From an uncultured Saprospiraceae bacterium (lineage in GTDB: Bacteria > Bacteroidota > Bacteroidia > Chitinophagales > Saprospiraceae), in NCBI GenBank assembly GCA_943788055.1, contig CALSOU010000009.1, positions 1-64,000 of the forward strand: a stretch of DNA of 64,000 nucleotides, given 5' to 3'. Below the pieces are notes generated by a model, which saw only the letters and a list, made by a program, of their open reading frames with translations, had not been told where the DNA came from and searched no databases. Shown one piece after another: positions 19,322 to 30,230 of the stretch. Each line of letters begins with the position of its first letter. Positions within the stretch are counted from its first letter, which is position 1. Made by a program: the position numbers and the translations under genes.

Positions 19322-21799
19322 TTACCCCTTACTGTTTTTCCACTCTGCCACCATATTTCCAATATCTTTACGTTTGTTAGCACTGAGGACATTCTCGTCA
19401 GCAACGAGATTAAAGAGCTTCTCTTCCATCAGTTGTTTTTTATCTGCATCAGAAATATCAATTAGCCCTATCATTATTTGAGTATAAGGTCCAACAAGTC
19501 GAGGATCAAGGTCTACGTATTTCTTCAGTAGATCATCAAAACGCTCACTATTTTTATCCTCCAAATAGATAGATGCGATAGTCAAGATCATATCTGTATC
19601 AGAACTGTCAGAAAATACATCTAGGTACTTTTGGGCGGAAGCCCTATCCTTTGCATACAAAACATAAAGGGCTGGACTCAATACATTCCAAGATCTGTCA
19701 TTATCTAGAATATCTGTGAGTGTTTCAATAGAAATATCGTCGGTATGCTCAGCAAACTCTGAGATTAGTTTCCCCTTCAAATACATATTATCTGCATTTT
19801 CCAATGCTGTCAAATAAAGGTCTTTCTTACTTGAATCGTATTTTAATCTATTCAATGAAATCCATTTATTGATGTAGTTTTCATCGGAAACCAATATGGC
19901 TTCGTAAATACTAGGGTCAACCTGTTCGCCTCTTAATTTGACAAGAGCTTCTCTTTTGTCATACTGTGAGCTAGCCATTTGAAGCTCTGCAATATAGCTT
20001 TCAGCGGTTTTATTCTCTGTCCACTCCGCCAAAAGGGTATGGCTTGGATCAAAATTGATCCACTTTATCTCCTGAGTCATTGGGAATAAGAAGGTATCAC
20101 GATCAGTATTCAATGTGACTTTTTCACGTATAACTTCTCCGTTTTCGAAATGCATATCAAACTCCAAGTGCAATTCAAATACTGCTAAATTGGTCTCAGG
20201 ATCCTGAACCTGTTGAACAGACACTTCCAGTGCTCCATCAAGCTGTTCATAGTTGATGTTTAAATCTGGATGACCTTGGGCAAGATACCATTGATCAAAA
20301 AATCGTTTGAGATCAAGTCCTGTAACATCTTCATATGCCATTCTGAGCTCATCAACTTCAACAGCAGAGCCTGCATGCTTTGTCAGATAATGATTCATTC
20401 CTGCAAAAAACGCATCATCGCCGATCTGATACCTCAACATGTGTAGAACTAATCCTCCCTTATTGTAGCTATGCGCATCAAACATGTCTTCTTCATTGCT
20501 ATATTGATAGTGAATCAGTGGATGTGTACCTTGATTTTTGGCTTGATACATATATCCTGATAGCTCGCTGATACGTTTATTATCAGCTTCGACCTGTCCA
20601 TATTTATGTTCAGTCCACAAGTACTCGGAATAATTGGCAAAGCCCTCATTCAAAGTTAAGTTTGCCCAACTTTCACAGGTCACATAATCTCCAAACCAGT
20701 GATGGAACATTTCATGAGCGACGATATCATCATTATGATTATCAATTAATTGTCGATCTGTTTTCTGTACAAATTCCCCAAATGTCACAGCAGTTGTGTT
20801 TTCCATAGCACCTGATACAAAATCACGAATGACAACCTGGGCATATTTATTCCATGGATATTTGATTCCGGTCATTTCAGAAAAGTAACTAAGCATTTCT
20901 GGTGTGTGATTAAAGATCTGTTTGGCATATGGTTCATAATCCTTCTCAACATAGTACATGAGCGGTTTTCCTTCCCATAGATCTTCGACAATGGCAAATT
21001 CGCCAACAGTGATCATAACTAGATAAGGCGCATGAGGATCACCCATACGCCAGTGATCAACGCGTTTGTCTGATGATATCTGATTGCTGGAAACCTTGTA
21101 TCCGTTGGAAAGGGTAGCGTAGCTAGTATCAACCGTAATTTTAATGTCGTGCGTCAAACGTTGATTTGGATTGTCAACAGTAGGAAACCAGTTGGAATTA
21201 TGACTCATTTCACCTTGAGACCATATTTGAGAAGGTTTTTCCGGGTTTGTTTGATCTGAATCTATGAAATACAAACCTTGATCACCGGAATTATAGTCAC
21301 CTGTTATCCTTCCTAATGAAGGTTTTGCGACGTATTTAATGTAGATTTTAGCGATTTCGTCGCGAGCGTATTTTCGATCTAGCTTAATATTGAGTTTCGT
21401 TCCATCATAAGTATACTTGAGGTTTTTACCACTTGTTAAATTAATATCAAGAATATCCATTTGTTTAGCGTCAAGCGTAATCTCATCTGTAGCATAGAAA
21501 TATGGACTTAATTCTAGAATAACTTCTCCTAGTACCTGCTCCATATCCCAATCAAAAGAAATATCGAGATCCATATGCCTAAGGTCTATTTGCATATCAG
21601 CGGCAGTTTGAAGAACTGGAGTTTCTTTTATCTCATCTTTTATGGCCGGAGCAGTGACCACTAGGGTGTCTAGCAATTGCGTGTCAATCATAGGAGCCTC
21701 CATGATTGTTTTGGTTGGAGTACAAGCTGAGAAAAGTATAATACAGCCTAGGATACAAAAGCGGATTGTTTTATTTTTGAAAAGAGGGTAGTATTGCAT
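19322..21799 (-). CDS. M1 family aminopeptidase, lipoprotein
   Basis: An 825-residue zinc aminopeptidase. The N-terminus is a lipoprotein signal (IRFCILGCIILFSAC), so it sits in the outer membrane or periplasm. The N-terminal beta domain (about 70-270) is followed by the catalytic domain with GAMENTTAVTF (about 328-338) in place of the classical GAMEN site, and HEMFHHWFG with the downstream glutamate in NEGFANY (about 362-388), the HExxH-18-E zinc site. The C-terminal part is helical with HEAT-like repeats. It trims amino-terminal residues from peptides. Monocistronic, with a divergent gap to the pyrophosphatase. Confidence 0.93.
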   Translation of the reverse strand: MQYYPLFKNKTIRFCILGCIILFSACTPTKTIMEAPMIDTQLLDTLVVTAPAIKDEIKETPVLQTAADMQIDLRHMDLDISFDWDMEQVLGEVILELSPYFYATDEITLDAKQMDILDINLTSGKNLKYTYDGTKLNIKLDRKYARDEIAKIYIKYVAKPSLGRITGDYNSGDQGLYFIDSDQTNPEKPSQIWSQGEMSHNSNWFPTVDNPNQRLTHDIKITVDTSYATLSNGYKVSSNQISSDKRVDHWRMGDPHAPYLVMITVGEFAIVEDLWEGKPLMYYVEKDYEPYAKQIFNHTPEMLSYFSEMTGIKYPWNKYAQVVIRDFVSGAMENTTAVTFGEFVQKTDRQLIDNHNDDIVAHEMFHHWFGDYVTCESWANLTLNEGFANYSEYLWTEHKYGQVEADNKRISELSGYMYQAKNQGTHPLIHYQYSNEEDMFDAHSYNKGGLVLHMLRYQIGDDAFFAGMNHYLTKHAGSAVEVDELRMAYEDVTGLDLKRFFDQWYLAQGHPDLNINYEQLDGALEVSVQQVQDPETNLAVFELHLEFDMHFENGEVIREKVTLNTDRDTFLFPMTQEIKWINFDPSHTLLAEWTENKTAESYIAELQMASSQYDKREALVKLRGEQVDPSIYEAILVSDENYINKWISLNRLKYDSSKKDLYLTALENADNMYLKGKLISEFAEHTDDISIETLTDILDNDRSWNVLSPALYVLYAKDRASAQKYLDVFSDSSDTDMILTIASIYLEDKNSERFDDLLKKYVDLDPRLVGPYTQIMIGLIDISDADKKQLMEEKLFNLVADENVLSANKRKDIGNMVAEWKNSKG

Positions 21800-21879
21800 A
21801 AATGATGAGTTTAAACGGAAATTAGGGTGCGAATATGCACACTTTTTCGCAGTTCAAACGCTTGCAATTAATCAACATA

Positions 21880-21909
21880 TTGCGCTAATTGATATTTATT
21901 GTATTTTTG
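21880..21909 (+). promoter_or_regulatory. Bacteroidota promoter for the membrane pyrophosphatase
   Basis: A -33 TTG (21880-21882), exactly 19 bp, then TATTTTTG (21902-21909), which fits TAnnTTTG. This is the best full promoter match I found in the window. The leader before the ATG at 22007 is about 90 nt. Confidence 0.65.
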
Positions 21910-22006
21910 CGCATCGAAAATGGGTGACTACCCTAATTCAACCAATTATTTAACTATTTCTTGATGCTTGATCAAGGAATTTTAATTTTAAACTAAATAG
22001 AACAAA

Positions 22007-24184
22007 ATGAAAGAAATGATCATCTATGCAGTGCCTGTTTTCGGGGTGTTGGCATTACTATTTACCATTTGGAAGTCATCATGGGTGACTAAGCAGGAAG
22101 TCGGAACAGAGAAAATGGCGAACATTGCCAAGTATATCTCTGACGGAGCGATGTCATTTTTGAAAGCTGAGTATAAAGTACTTGCTATTTTCGTAGTCGC
22201 AGTTGCGGTACTTATGGGAATCAGTGGTAATTCTGCGGCTTCATCTCCATTAGTAGCATTATCATTCATCTTAGGAGCTATTTGTTCTGCTGCTGCTGGT
22301 TACATCGGTATGAAAGTAGCTACAAAGGCAAATGTAAGAACTACAAATGCTGCGAGAACTGGTCTTGGTAAAGCGCTAGAAGTTGCTTTTGCAGGTGGTG
22401 CAGTAATGGGTCTTGGTGTTGTAGGACTTGGTGTATTGGGTCTTGGTATTCTTTTCTTACTGTATACAAATATGTTTGGTATGGAAAATCAAGATGCTGT
22501 AACACGAGTTATTACAGTATTGACTGGTTTCTCTTTCGGGGCAAGTTCGATTGCACTTTTTGCACGTGTAGGTGGAGGTATCTATACGAAAGCTGCTGAT
22601 GTTGGAGCCGATCTAGTAGGAAAAGTTGAAGCTGGAATACCAGAAGATCACCCACTTAACCCAGCAACTATTGCAGATAACGTTGGTGACAACGTAGGAG
22701 ATGTTGCAGGTATGGGAGCAGATTTATTTGAATCATATGTTGGATCTATCATCGGTACGATGGTACTTGGTGCTGCATTTATTGGAATCTCAGGATTTGG
22801 AGTTGAAGGAGAATTCGGCGGAATGAACGCTGTACTATTGCCTCTACTTCTTGCATGTTTGGGAATCGTAACTTCAATTATAGGTACATTCTTCGTAAAA
22901 GTTAAAGAAGGTGGTAATCCACAAACCGCGTTGAATACAGGTGAATACCTTTCATTTGCGTTGATGATCGTAGGAACAATTGCATTATGTCAATGGATTC
23001 TACCAGCATCTTGGACAGTTGGTGATATCACATATACAAATTGGGGTGTATTTTATGCAGTTCTTTTTGGACTTGCTGCTGGTTTGTTGATCGGTATAGT
23101 AACAGAATTTTATACAGGAACAGGTACTAAGCCAGTTCTTTCGATTGTGAAGCAGTCACTTACTGGCGCAGCTACAAACATCATCTCTGGTTTGGGTGTA
23201 GGAATGATCTCTACGATGTTCCCGATTCTTATTTTGGCAGTAGCCATTATTGGAGCACACTACTTTGCTGGTCTTTATGGTATCGCAATTGCAGCTGTTG
23301 GTATGTTATCAAACACAGGTATTCAACTTGCAGTTGATGCATACGGACCGATTGCAGATAATGCAGGTGGTATTGCAGAAATGGCAGAATTACCAAAAGA
23401 AGTTCGTCAGAGAACAGACAAATTGGATGCAGTTGGTAACACGACAGCGGCAATCGGAAAAGGATTTGCTATTGGTTCTGCAGCACTTACAGCATTAGCT
23501 TTATTTGCAGCATTTATGGCTACAGCAGGAATCACTTCTATTGATGTTGCTAATCCGAAAGTAATGGCAGGTCTTCTTATTGGAGGTATGCTTCCTTTCT
23601 TGTTCTCTGCACTTTCTATGAATGCAGTAGGTCGTGCGGCTATGGATATGATCAATGAAGTGCGTCGTCAATTTGCTGATATTCCTGAATTGAAAGCTGC
23701 TTTAGCAGTTATGAAAAAGAATGATGGAAAAGAGCAGAAAGATTGGAGCGCAGCAGATGTAACAACATTTGAAGCTGCAGAAGGAAAAGCTGAATATAGC
23801 AAGTGTGTTGATATTAGTACGAAAGCGTCGATCAGAGAGATGATTCTTCCTGGTTTGATCGCAGTACTTACTCCAGTAGCATTTGGTTTCGGAGGTGGAG
23901 CTGAAATGTTGGGAGGTGTATTAGCTGGTGTAACTGTTTGCGGTGTACTTATGGCGATATTCCAAAGTAACGCAGGTGGTGCATGGGATAATGCAAAGAA
24001 AATGTTTGAGGAAGGTGTTGAGATTGACGGTAAGATGTATTACAAAGGATCTGAGCCTCACAAAGCAACAGTTGTCGGTGATACAGTAGGTGATCCATTT
24101 AAGGATACTTCTGGACCATCATTGAACATCTTGCTGAAATTGATGAGTGTTGTTGCTCTTGTAATTGCACCATTTATCGGATAA
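22007..24184 (+). CDS. hppA: Membrane-bound pyrophosphatase, K+-dependent subgroup (likely Na+-translocating)
   Basis: A 725-residue ion-pumping pyrophosphatase with about 16 helices. It couples PPi hydrolysis to export of Na+ or H+. The substrate site is plain: [23 protein letters not shown] (about 201-223), [21 protein letters not shown] and, near the C-terminus, [27 protein letters not shown] (about 476-485) has Ala where K+-independent enzymes have Lys, so it should need K+. K+-dependent enzymes of Bacteroidota are often Na+ or dual Na+/H+ pumps, but cation choice cannot be fixed by eye. Strong promoter before it and terminator after it; single-gene unit. Confidence 0.95.
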   Translation: MKEMIIYAVPVFGVLALLFTIWKSSWVTKQEVGTEKMANIAKYISDGAMSFLKAEYKVLAIFVVAVAVLMGISGNSAASSPLVALSFILGAICSAAAGYIGMKVATKANVRTTNAARTGLGKALEVAFAGGAVMGLGVVGLGVLGLGILFLLYTNMFGMENQDAVTRVITVLTGFSFGASSIALFARVGGGIYTKAADVGADLVGKVEAGIPEDHPLNPATIADNVGDNVGDVAGMGADLFESYVGSIIGTMVLGAAFIGISGFGVEGEFGGMNAVLLPLLLACLGIVTSIIGTFFVKVKEGGNPQTALNTGEYLSFALMIVGTIALCQWILPASWTVGDITYTNWGVFYAVLFGLAAGLLIGIVTEFYTGTGTKPVLSIVKQSLTGAATNIISGLGVGMISTMFPILILAVAIIGAHYFAGLYGIAIAAVGMLSNTGIQLAVDAYGPIADNAGGIAEMAELPKEVRQRTDKLDAVGNTTAAIGKGFAIGSAALTALALFAAFMATAGITSIDVANPKVMAGLLIGGMLPFLFSALSMNAVGRAAMDMINEVRRQFADIPELKAALAVMKKNDGKEQKDWSAADVTTFEAAEGKAEYSKCVDISTKASIREMILPGLIAVLTPVAFGFGGGAEMLGGVLAGVTVCGVLMAIFQSNAGGAWDNAKKMFEEGVEIDGKMYYKGSEPHKATVVGDTVGDPFKDTSGPSLNILLKLMSVVALVIAPFIG

Positions 24185-24228
24185 GGATATCATTAAGGGA
24201 CTTTTGTCCAAAAGGTTATAAAATATAG

Positions 24229-24260
24229 AAAGGTCGTCTCGTATGAGATGGCCTTTTGTC
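24229..24260 (+). terminator. Intrinsic terminator after the pyrophosphatase gene
   Basis: AAAGG-CGTCTC pairs with GAGATG-CCTTT around a short loop, followed by TTTTGTCTTT, starting about 45 bp after the stop codon. Confidence 0.75.
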
Positions 24261-24387
24261 TTTCGAGGTAGAAAGTTGATTGTAGCTTAAAACTAGTAAC
24301 ACCTCCTCCATATCCTAATCACGCAAAAAGAAGTCAGAATTAAACTTGAATAGAGAGTGAGATTCGTATTAAAAAAACTTTAAGTTC

Positions 24388-25493
24388 CTAATCACGATGC
24401 ATGAACTTTAGCTCCACAGGTTCATGATCTGTGCACATAAGGTGCTGCTTGATCGTTTTTATTGCAATCACTTCCATATTTGGAGAAACTAAGAGTTAGT
24501 CAACCAACTTTTCTTCACTTTTACCAGACATGTAAGGTGCATTTACTATTCTGCTAGTGGAATGACTTTGATCAAAAGCCCAAGTCCATTGATCGGGCAT
24601 GAAATTCTCCCCTAAACTTACCCATGAACAATCAGGTATTCCACCTGCATATAGTTTGTCAAGATCGACTACCGTTGGTGTTTGATTCCAATCGCCTCCG
24701 ACCAAAACATAATGTCCTTCATCCTAAAATTTTGAGATTAGCGAATCGAGATAAATGAGTTGCATCTTTTTCAAAAGTCCACCGTCATATGCAGAATTAT
24801 GTAAATGAACGAGTGTAAAAGTTTTCGCTGAATTGAGCGAATAGTGTTGAACGGCAATGCGTCGATCTAGATGGAATATTCGAGTTGGCCACTCAAACGA
24901 GCCGAGAAGTTGGAATTGCGTCCCTTTTTTGGGTGTAAACCTAGAAAATGTGTCTAGCCCTGCTTCTACTGATCCCAACGTATTACATAGTTTAAAATCG
25001 GAATCGGAATATAATCTAACCAGAAATTTCGAACAAAACTTCAATTGTATTTAGGTAACATAGATGCGATAGAATCGAATTGGAAGATATAATACGAACG
25101 TTTAGCTTGTTTGTCAACTTCTTGAAATAGAAAGAAATCTGCTTCATTTGAACGAACTAAATCCTGAATCCCTCTGGTGTTCTTTAGGATTATGTCTTTA
25201 GGATCGATCACAGTATATTGTCCGCTCGCTAATGACCTACCAAGATCGTAGAACATTATTGAGTCTTCTCCAAGACCACCACAACCGATATTTCACGAAA
25301 TTGCGGTGAAAGTACCTGTAACAGATATATTTTCATTCGTAATTCCTTCAATATCTAGGTCAATGACTTCCCCAGGTTGATAATCTGCAAAACTACTAAA
25401 TGCTAGCACGCCAATAACGTAAAGCAGGAATATTGCAAGCAGGATAAGGATCCACTTGAGCAAAGTTTTCAGGTATGTAGTCATCTGGTTCAT
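24388..25493 (-). pseudogene. Endonuclease/exonuclease/phosphatase family protein, broken
   Basis: Four open pieces on the minus strand make one EEP-fold protein. 25493-25293 is an N-terminal membrane anchor (LKWILILLAIFLLYVIGVLAF) plus linker. 25256-25041 carries ADFFLFQEVD, the metal-binding Glu block. 25044-24724 includes RRIAVQHY and LVHLHNSAYDGG. 24705-24496 has VGGDWNQTP (the catalytic GDxN motif), and after an in-frame TAA the end reads SPNMEVIAIKTI and CTDHEPVELKF, holding the final Asp-His pair, with a stop at 24388. At least three breaks are needed. All catalytic motifs survive, so decay is recent. The substrate of the intact ancestor is unknown. Confidence 0.8.
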
Positions 25494-25623
25494 TTGAGCT
25501 TAAAGATAAGAGACTTGGTCGTGTGCGGTAGCTAACGTTGTGATTAATAAATTATCGTTGGAAATGAGTACTGCAATTATCGATTCTGCGAAACTCTTCT
25601 ATGTTTGCCTTGTTAGTCATGGT

Positions 25624-26832
25624 ATGAAATCTCAGAAATTAGTCAGTAATGAATTTATCATCTTAATGGCATCATTGATGTCATTGGTCGCTTTGTCGAT
25701 AGATACACTTCTGCCTGCTTTACCATTAATAGGTGACTCGCTGAACGTAGTTGATCCTACTCGAAACCAGTTACTCATTACGATGATTTTTTTGGGACTC
25801 GGTTTTGGCCAATTGGTTTTCGGGCCTTATCGGATAGTTTTGGAAGGAAATCAATAGTGTACTTTGGCTTTATTGTTTTTGCCATTGCAAGTATCATCTG
25901 CGTTACTACCAAAAGTTTCGAAATGATGATCGTTGGTCGGATCCTTCAGGGGATAGGCTTTCCTCACCGAGAACAATAGCTATTGCAATGGTGCGAGATA
26001 CGTTTAGTGGGGACTATATGGCAAAGGTTTTATCGATTATTGTCGTTTTCTTTATTCTCGTTCCTGTTGTAGCTCCGACTTTAGGTCAGTTTATATTGAA
26101 TTTTAGTGATTGGAGAATGATATTTAGTATCAATTTGCTCTTGGGAGTAGGAATTGTAGTTTGGTTTTGGTTACGACAGCCAGAAACATTAGAGAAGTCA
26201 AAGAGGATCAAATTCAGTTTAAGTCTTTTTAATGATGGTCTCAAGGAGTTTATGCGGTTCAAACAATCGATAGCCTACACATTAGTTTCTGGTTTTATCA
26301 CAGGTTCATTTATGGTATACTTGAGCACATCTCAGCAGATATTTCAAGATCAATATGATCTTGGGGAGATGTTTCCTTACATTTTTGCAAGCACAGCAAT
26401 TGCTATTGGAGCAGCAACTTTCTTGAATAGCCGATTAGTTATGAGATTTGGGTCAAGGAGATTAGCATTTATAGCTGTATCATCCTATTTTCTAGTATCA
26501 CTTTTATACGTATATTGTTTTCAAATGGTGTGAATCCCAGTGTCTACGTGCTTATTGGATTCTTTTTAGTACAGTTTTTCTCTATCGGATTAATCTTTGG
26601 AAATGTAAGGTCTTTGGCTATGGAGCCGCTTGGTCACATCGCAGGAATCGGAGCAGCAATTAATGGATTTGTCTCCACAGTAATGGCAGTTCCTATCGCC
26701 TATTTTATCGGTGGTTACGTAAAAGTATCGGTGCTTCCTTTGTTTGTTGGATTCACGATTTTTGGATTTCTGTCAGTTCTTGTATTCGTGTATTTGCAAC
26801 GAAGTCATGTAAAAGCAGCAGTCACTGCGTAA
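25624..26832 (+). pseudogene. Bcr/CflA-type MFS drug efflux transporter, frameshifted
   Basis: Three open pieces join into a 12-helix MFS protein of the Bcr/CflA group. 25624-25857 has SIDTLLPALPLIGDSLNV and the LGLGFGQLVFGP of helix 2. A short stretch in another frame supplies LSDSFGRKSIVYFGF and RILQGIGF. 25988-26533 has MVRDTFSGDYMAKVLSII and APTLGQFIL. 26515-26832 holds the last helices. Breaks lie near 25828 (one base missing), near 25963 (shift in the FSSPRTIA block) and at a T run near 26517-26520 (one T missing). Each is a single-base indel, so read errors are possible, but three in one gene favour real decay. It lies beside another broken gene. Confidence 0.8.
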
Positions 26833-26833
26833 T

Positions 26834-28852
26834 CTACTTTTCCTTTAACTTCTTCTTCAAAGCGAATAGCTCATCTCTTAACTGAGCAGCAGTAATGAAG
26901 TCCAATTCTTTGGCTGCCTTTCGCATTTTACTTTCGGTCGTGCTTATCAGTTTTTCAAGCTGATCGCGGTCCATATATGCGACTACTGGATCAGCCGCAA
27001 CGCTAGGTTCTGAGCTCTCCACGTATGCTTTTTTCTTGCCTCGAATATCTAGGATAGAACTTTGCTCGAGAATTTCTTCTTTCGTTTTAGAAATGGTAGT
27101 CGGAGTAATTCCATGTTTATCGTTGTAGGCTATCTGTTTGGCTCTTCTTCGATTTGTTTCATCAATGGTTTTTTGCATCGAACCGGTGATTTTATCGGCA
27201 TAAAAAATAACCTTTCCATTGCTATTTCTTGCAGCTCGACCAGCTGTTTGTGTCAATGATCGATCATTTCTCAGAAATCCTTCTTTATCGGCGTCAATAA
27301 TAGCTACAAGTGATACTTCAGGCATATCAAGTCCTTCTCTCAATAAGTTGACACCGATTAATACGTCAAATACACCTAATCGTAAATCACGAATGATCTC
27401 AACTCGATCCATCGTGTCTATTTCCGAGTGAATGTATCGACACTTGATCTTCAATTTGGCTAAATATTTAGCTAGTTCCTCGGACATACGTTTCGTCAAG
27501 GTTGTCACCAAAACTCGTTCATCAACTTCGATACGCTTATGTATTTCTTCTAATAGATCGTCAATTTGATTGATAGAAGGACGAACTTCGATCGGAGGAT
27601 CAACTAGACCAGTTGGTCGAACAACCTGCTCTACAATTTCACCACCTGTTTTTTCAAGTTCGAAATCACCAGGTGTAGCACTGACATAAATCACTTGATT
27701 GGTCAGTCCTTCAAATTCTTGATAGTTGAGCGGTCTATTATCCATGGCTGAAGGTAATCGGAAACCGTAAGAAACAAGATTCGTTTTTCTTGCTCGGTCA
27801 CCTCCCCACATTCCCCGAACTTGCGGAATGGTCTGATGACTTTCATCAATTACCATCAAATAATCATCCGGAAAGTAATCCAGCAAGCAGAAAGGTCTTG
27901 TACCTGGCTTTCTTCTATCAAAAAAGCGACTATAATTCTCGACACCACTGCAATAGCCAAGTTCTCGCATCATTTCCAAATCAAATGACGTCCGTTCATG
28001 CACACGCTTGGCTTCAAGAAATCGATTGTCTTCTTCAAAGTATTTCACTTGTTCGTGTAACTCATCTTCGATTTCTCGAATGACCATTTTCAACCTTTCT
28101 TTTGGAGCAACGTATAGATTCGCAGGAAATATAGCTGCAGCATCCATTTCAATGATACGTTTACCAGTTTCGATTTCTAGCTTTGATATCTCTTCAATTT
28201 CGTCACCAAAAAATGTGACTCTATAGCCATAGTCAAGATAGGGTAGATTGATATCGACAGTATCTCCTTTTACTCGAAAAGTACCACGTTTGAAGTCACT
28301 TTGAGTCCTTGAATACAGGCCTTCAACAAGTCGATACAAGAATGCATTTCTGCTGATTACGTCTCCTTTTTTGATTCTCGTTACTCCTTTCGAATAATCA
28401 TCGGGATTTCCCATACCGTAGATACAAGAAACGGATGCTACAATAATTATATCTCTTCTTCCAGATAATAAAGAAGTAGTTGCACGCAATCTTAGCTTGT
28501 CTATTTCTTCATTGATTTGAAGGTCTTTTTCGATATAAGTATCAGAAGATGTGATATATGCTTCTGGTTGATAGTAATCATAGTAAGAGACAAAATACTC
28601 AACAGCATTGTCGGGGAAGAACTCGCAAAATTCAGCATAAAGTTGAGCTGTTAAAGTCTTGTTGTGTGTCAAGACTAATGTTGGTCTTTGTAGTTCTTGA
28701 ATCACATTGGCAACAGTAAAGGTCTTTCCAGAACCTGTTACTCCGAGTAGAACCTGCGCTTGCTCGCCCATTTCGACACCGTCAATGAGTTTTTTAATGG
28801 CTTCTGGCTGATCTCCTGTCGGACTATATTTTGAAATTAGTTGATATCCCAT
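26834..28852 (-). CDS. uvrB: UvrABC system protein B
   Basis: A 672-residue UvrB, the damage-verifying helicase-like subunit of nucleotide excision repair. Walker A is GVTGSGKT (about 39-46). The beta-hairpin that probes damage is YYDYYQPEAYI with DLQINEEIDKLR. Helicase motifs follow: VIDESHQT, SATPGDFE, LTKRMSEELA and QTAGRAARN. A C-terminal UVR motif (about 635-668) contacts UvrC. Full length and intact. uvrA and uvrC are not in the window. The gene starts 79 bp downstream of the isochorismate synthase stop, same strand. Confidence 0.98.
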   Translation of the reverse strand: MGYQLISKYSPTGDQPEAIKKLIDGVEMGEQAQVLLGVTGSGKTFTVANVIQELQRPTLVLTHNKTLTAQLYAEFCEFFPDNAVEYFVSYYDYYQPEAYITSSDTYIEKDLQINEEIDKLRLRATTSLLSGRRDIIIVASVSCIYGMGNPDDYSKGVTRIKKGDVISRNAFLYRLVEGLYSRTQSDFKRGTFRVKGDTVDINLPYLDYGYRVTFFGDEIEEISKLEIETGKRIIEMDAAAIFPANLYVAPKERLKMVIREIEDELHEQVKYFEEDNRFLEAKRVHERTSFDLEMMRELGYCSGVENYSRFFDRRKPGTRPFCLLDYFPDDYLMVIDESHQTIPQVRGMWGGDRARKTNLVSYGFRLPSAMDNRPLNYQEFEGLTNQVIYVSATPGDFELEKTGGEIVEQVVRPTGLVDPPIEVRPSINQIDDLLEEIHKRIEVDERVLVTTLTKRMSEELAKYLAKLKIKCRYIHSEIDTMDRVEIIRDLRLGVFDVLIGVNLLREGLDMPEVSLVAIIDADKEGFLRNDRSLTQTAGRAARNSNGKVIFYADKITGSMQKTIDETNRRRAKQIAYNDKHGITPTTISKTKEEILEQSSILDIRGKKKAYVESSEPSVAADPVVAYMDRDQLEKLISTTESKMRKAAKELDFITAAQLRDELFALKKKLKEK

Positions 28853-28931
28853 ACGTAAATCTATTTAAAAAAAGTCACTAAGAATCAAGGATAGAATGAT
28901 ATTCTAAGCCGTATAAATTACTGGAATTCAC

Positions 28932-29906
28932 TTAGTTTTCGAAAACGCGGCCAATTGTTTTTGACTTTTCAACTGTTTCTTGCCATTCATTTTCTTCGAT
29001 ACTCGATTCAGTAATTCCGCCACCCACGTATGTGTAAAGTGTATTCGGTCTCAATTGGAAACACCGTAGATTAACATATAACTCAAAACGCTCTTTTGGA
29101 TCATTTGAAACATATCCCAGAAAACCTGTATAAAGATTTCTTGAATGACTTTCTATTTCCAGAATCGTTTTTCTACTAGCTTCTCTTGGAAGACCGCAAA
29201 TGGCCGGTGTCGGATGCAGTCGATTTATGAATTCCTCAAAATGAGTTCGATCGATTTCGAATTCAAAGTCACTTTTCAGATGATATAAATGACCAGCTCG
29301 ACTAAGATACACCTCTGATTTGTTGGTGATTGGCGAAAGGGATGAGTCATGTAGAGACACTATAAATTGCTCGACATGTCTGTGCTCTACTCTTTCTTTG
29401 TCGGTCCATGCCTGTGGATCAGCCGTTGTCTTAGTTCCAGCAAGTGCGACTGTAGAAGCGATATTATTTTCGTACGAAAGCAGTCTTTCAGGAGTGGCAC
29501 CACCCCACATTCCTTCCGCCCCAAAATCACCGAGATAAACAAATGCATTTGGATATAGCTCACATAATCTTTCAAATATCGATTCGATATTCGTTGTGTC
29601 GATTTTCGACTTTATAACTCGACTTAGAATGATTTTTTCTAGACTACCATTTGCAAACTGCTGTTCAATACGCTTGAATGCATTTGAGTAATCCTCTCTG
29701 CTCATTGAGCTAGGATGTGATCCTTCTTGGACGTCTAGCTTGAGATTTTTGTAAGGAGTTTTATGTCCGAAAATTCGATTTGTATAATCGTCTTCAAAAG
29801 CTCTATAAGCGAATTGCTCATCACCATCACCTTCGATAAATGTATATGCCTTGTCAGAAGGATAACGGAAGTATATAGTACGTTTTTGTTGAAACGAGTT
29901 TGTCAT
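28932..29906 (-). CDS. menF: Isochorismate synthase (chorismate-binding family)
   Basis: A 324-residue chorismate-utilising enzyme that would convert chorismate to isochorismate for menaquinone. The conserved core reads KIILSRV (about 94), GMWGGATPERLL (about 132-143), VALAGTKTT, then LHPTPAICGLPR (about 230-241), RNLYTGFLGYV and YVGGGITESSIEENEWQET at the end. It is short compared with E. coli MenF (about 430), lacking much of the N-terminal subdomain, which is common in Bacteroidota; no broken coding sequence is seen upstream. Other men genes are absent here. PabB and TrpE are alternatives but fit less well. Confidence 0.82.
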   Translation of the reverse strand: MTNSFQQKRTIYFRYPSDKAYTFIEGDGDEQFAYRAFEDDYTNRIFGHKTPYKNLKLDVQEGSHPSSMSREDYSNAFKRIEQQFANGSLEKIILSRVIKSKIDTTNIESIFERLCELYPNAFVYLGDFGAEGMWGGATPERLLSYENNIASTVALAGTKTTADPQAWTDKERVEHRHVEQFIVSLHDSSLSPITNKSEVYLSRAGHLYHLKSDFEFEIDRTHFEEFINRLHPTPAICGLPREASRKTILEIESHSRNLYTGFLGYVSNDPKERFELYVNLRCFQLRPNTLYTYVGGGITESSIEENEWQETVEKSKTIGRVFEN

Positions 29907-30015
29907 AAAGACCGCTGTAATTATTTAATAGTATGTGATTTAATACCAATTTTTATAACGAAATTAAGATCAAAGAGTTGTGTTGATTTGGTAGTAACTA
30001 TCGATAGATTATCTC

Positions 30016-30100
30016 TGCGAATAAGGTGTCGCTCCGCTGGAGCTGGTAAGTAAATGCCAACCATGTCATCGTGGCTTTAGCCTCGTAACTATAATTCGCA
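30016..30100. repeat. MITE-like palindromic element
   Basis: Bounded by TGCGAAT (30016-30022) and ATTCGCA (30094-30100), a perfect 7-bp inverted repeat. Inside are two hairpins: GCTCC-GCT-GGAGC (30031-30043) and GGC-TTTA-GCC (30073-30082). It fills the middle of a 324-bp gap that otherwise shows nothing. It has no ORF and no clear target-site duplication. Confidence 0.45.
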
Positions 30101-30230
30101 AACTGCTACGATAAAAATATAAGAATCGGCAAAAACAGACGAACAGCAGTACCTCTCAACTCAATTTTCATTCCCACATATACGTATCCGAGCCAAAGGT
30201 CTTCTTGGCGTAAATCATCACATCAACACT

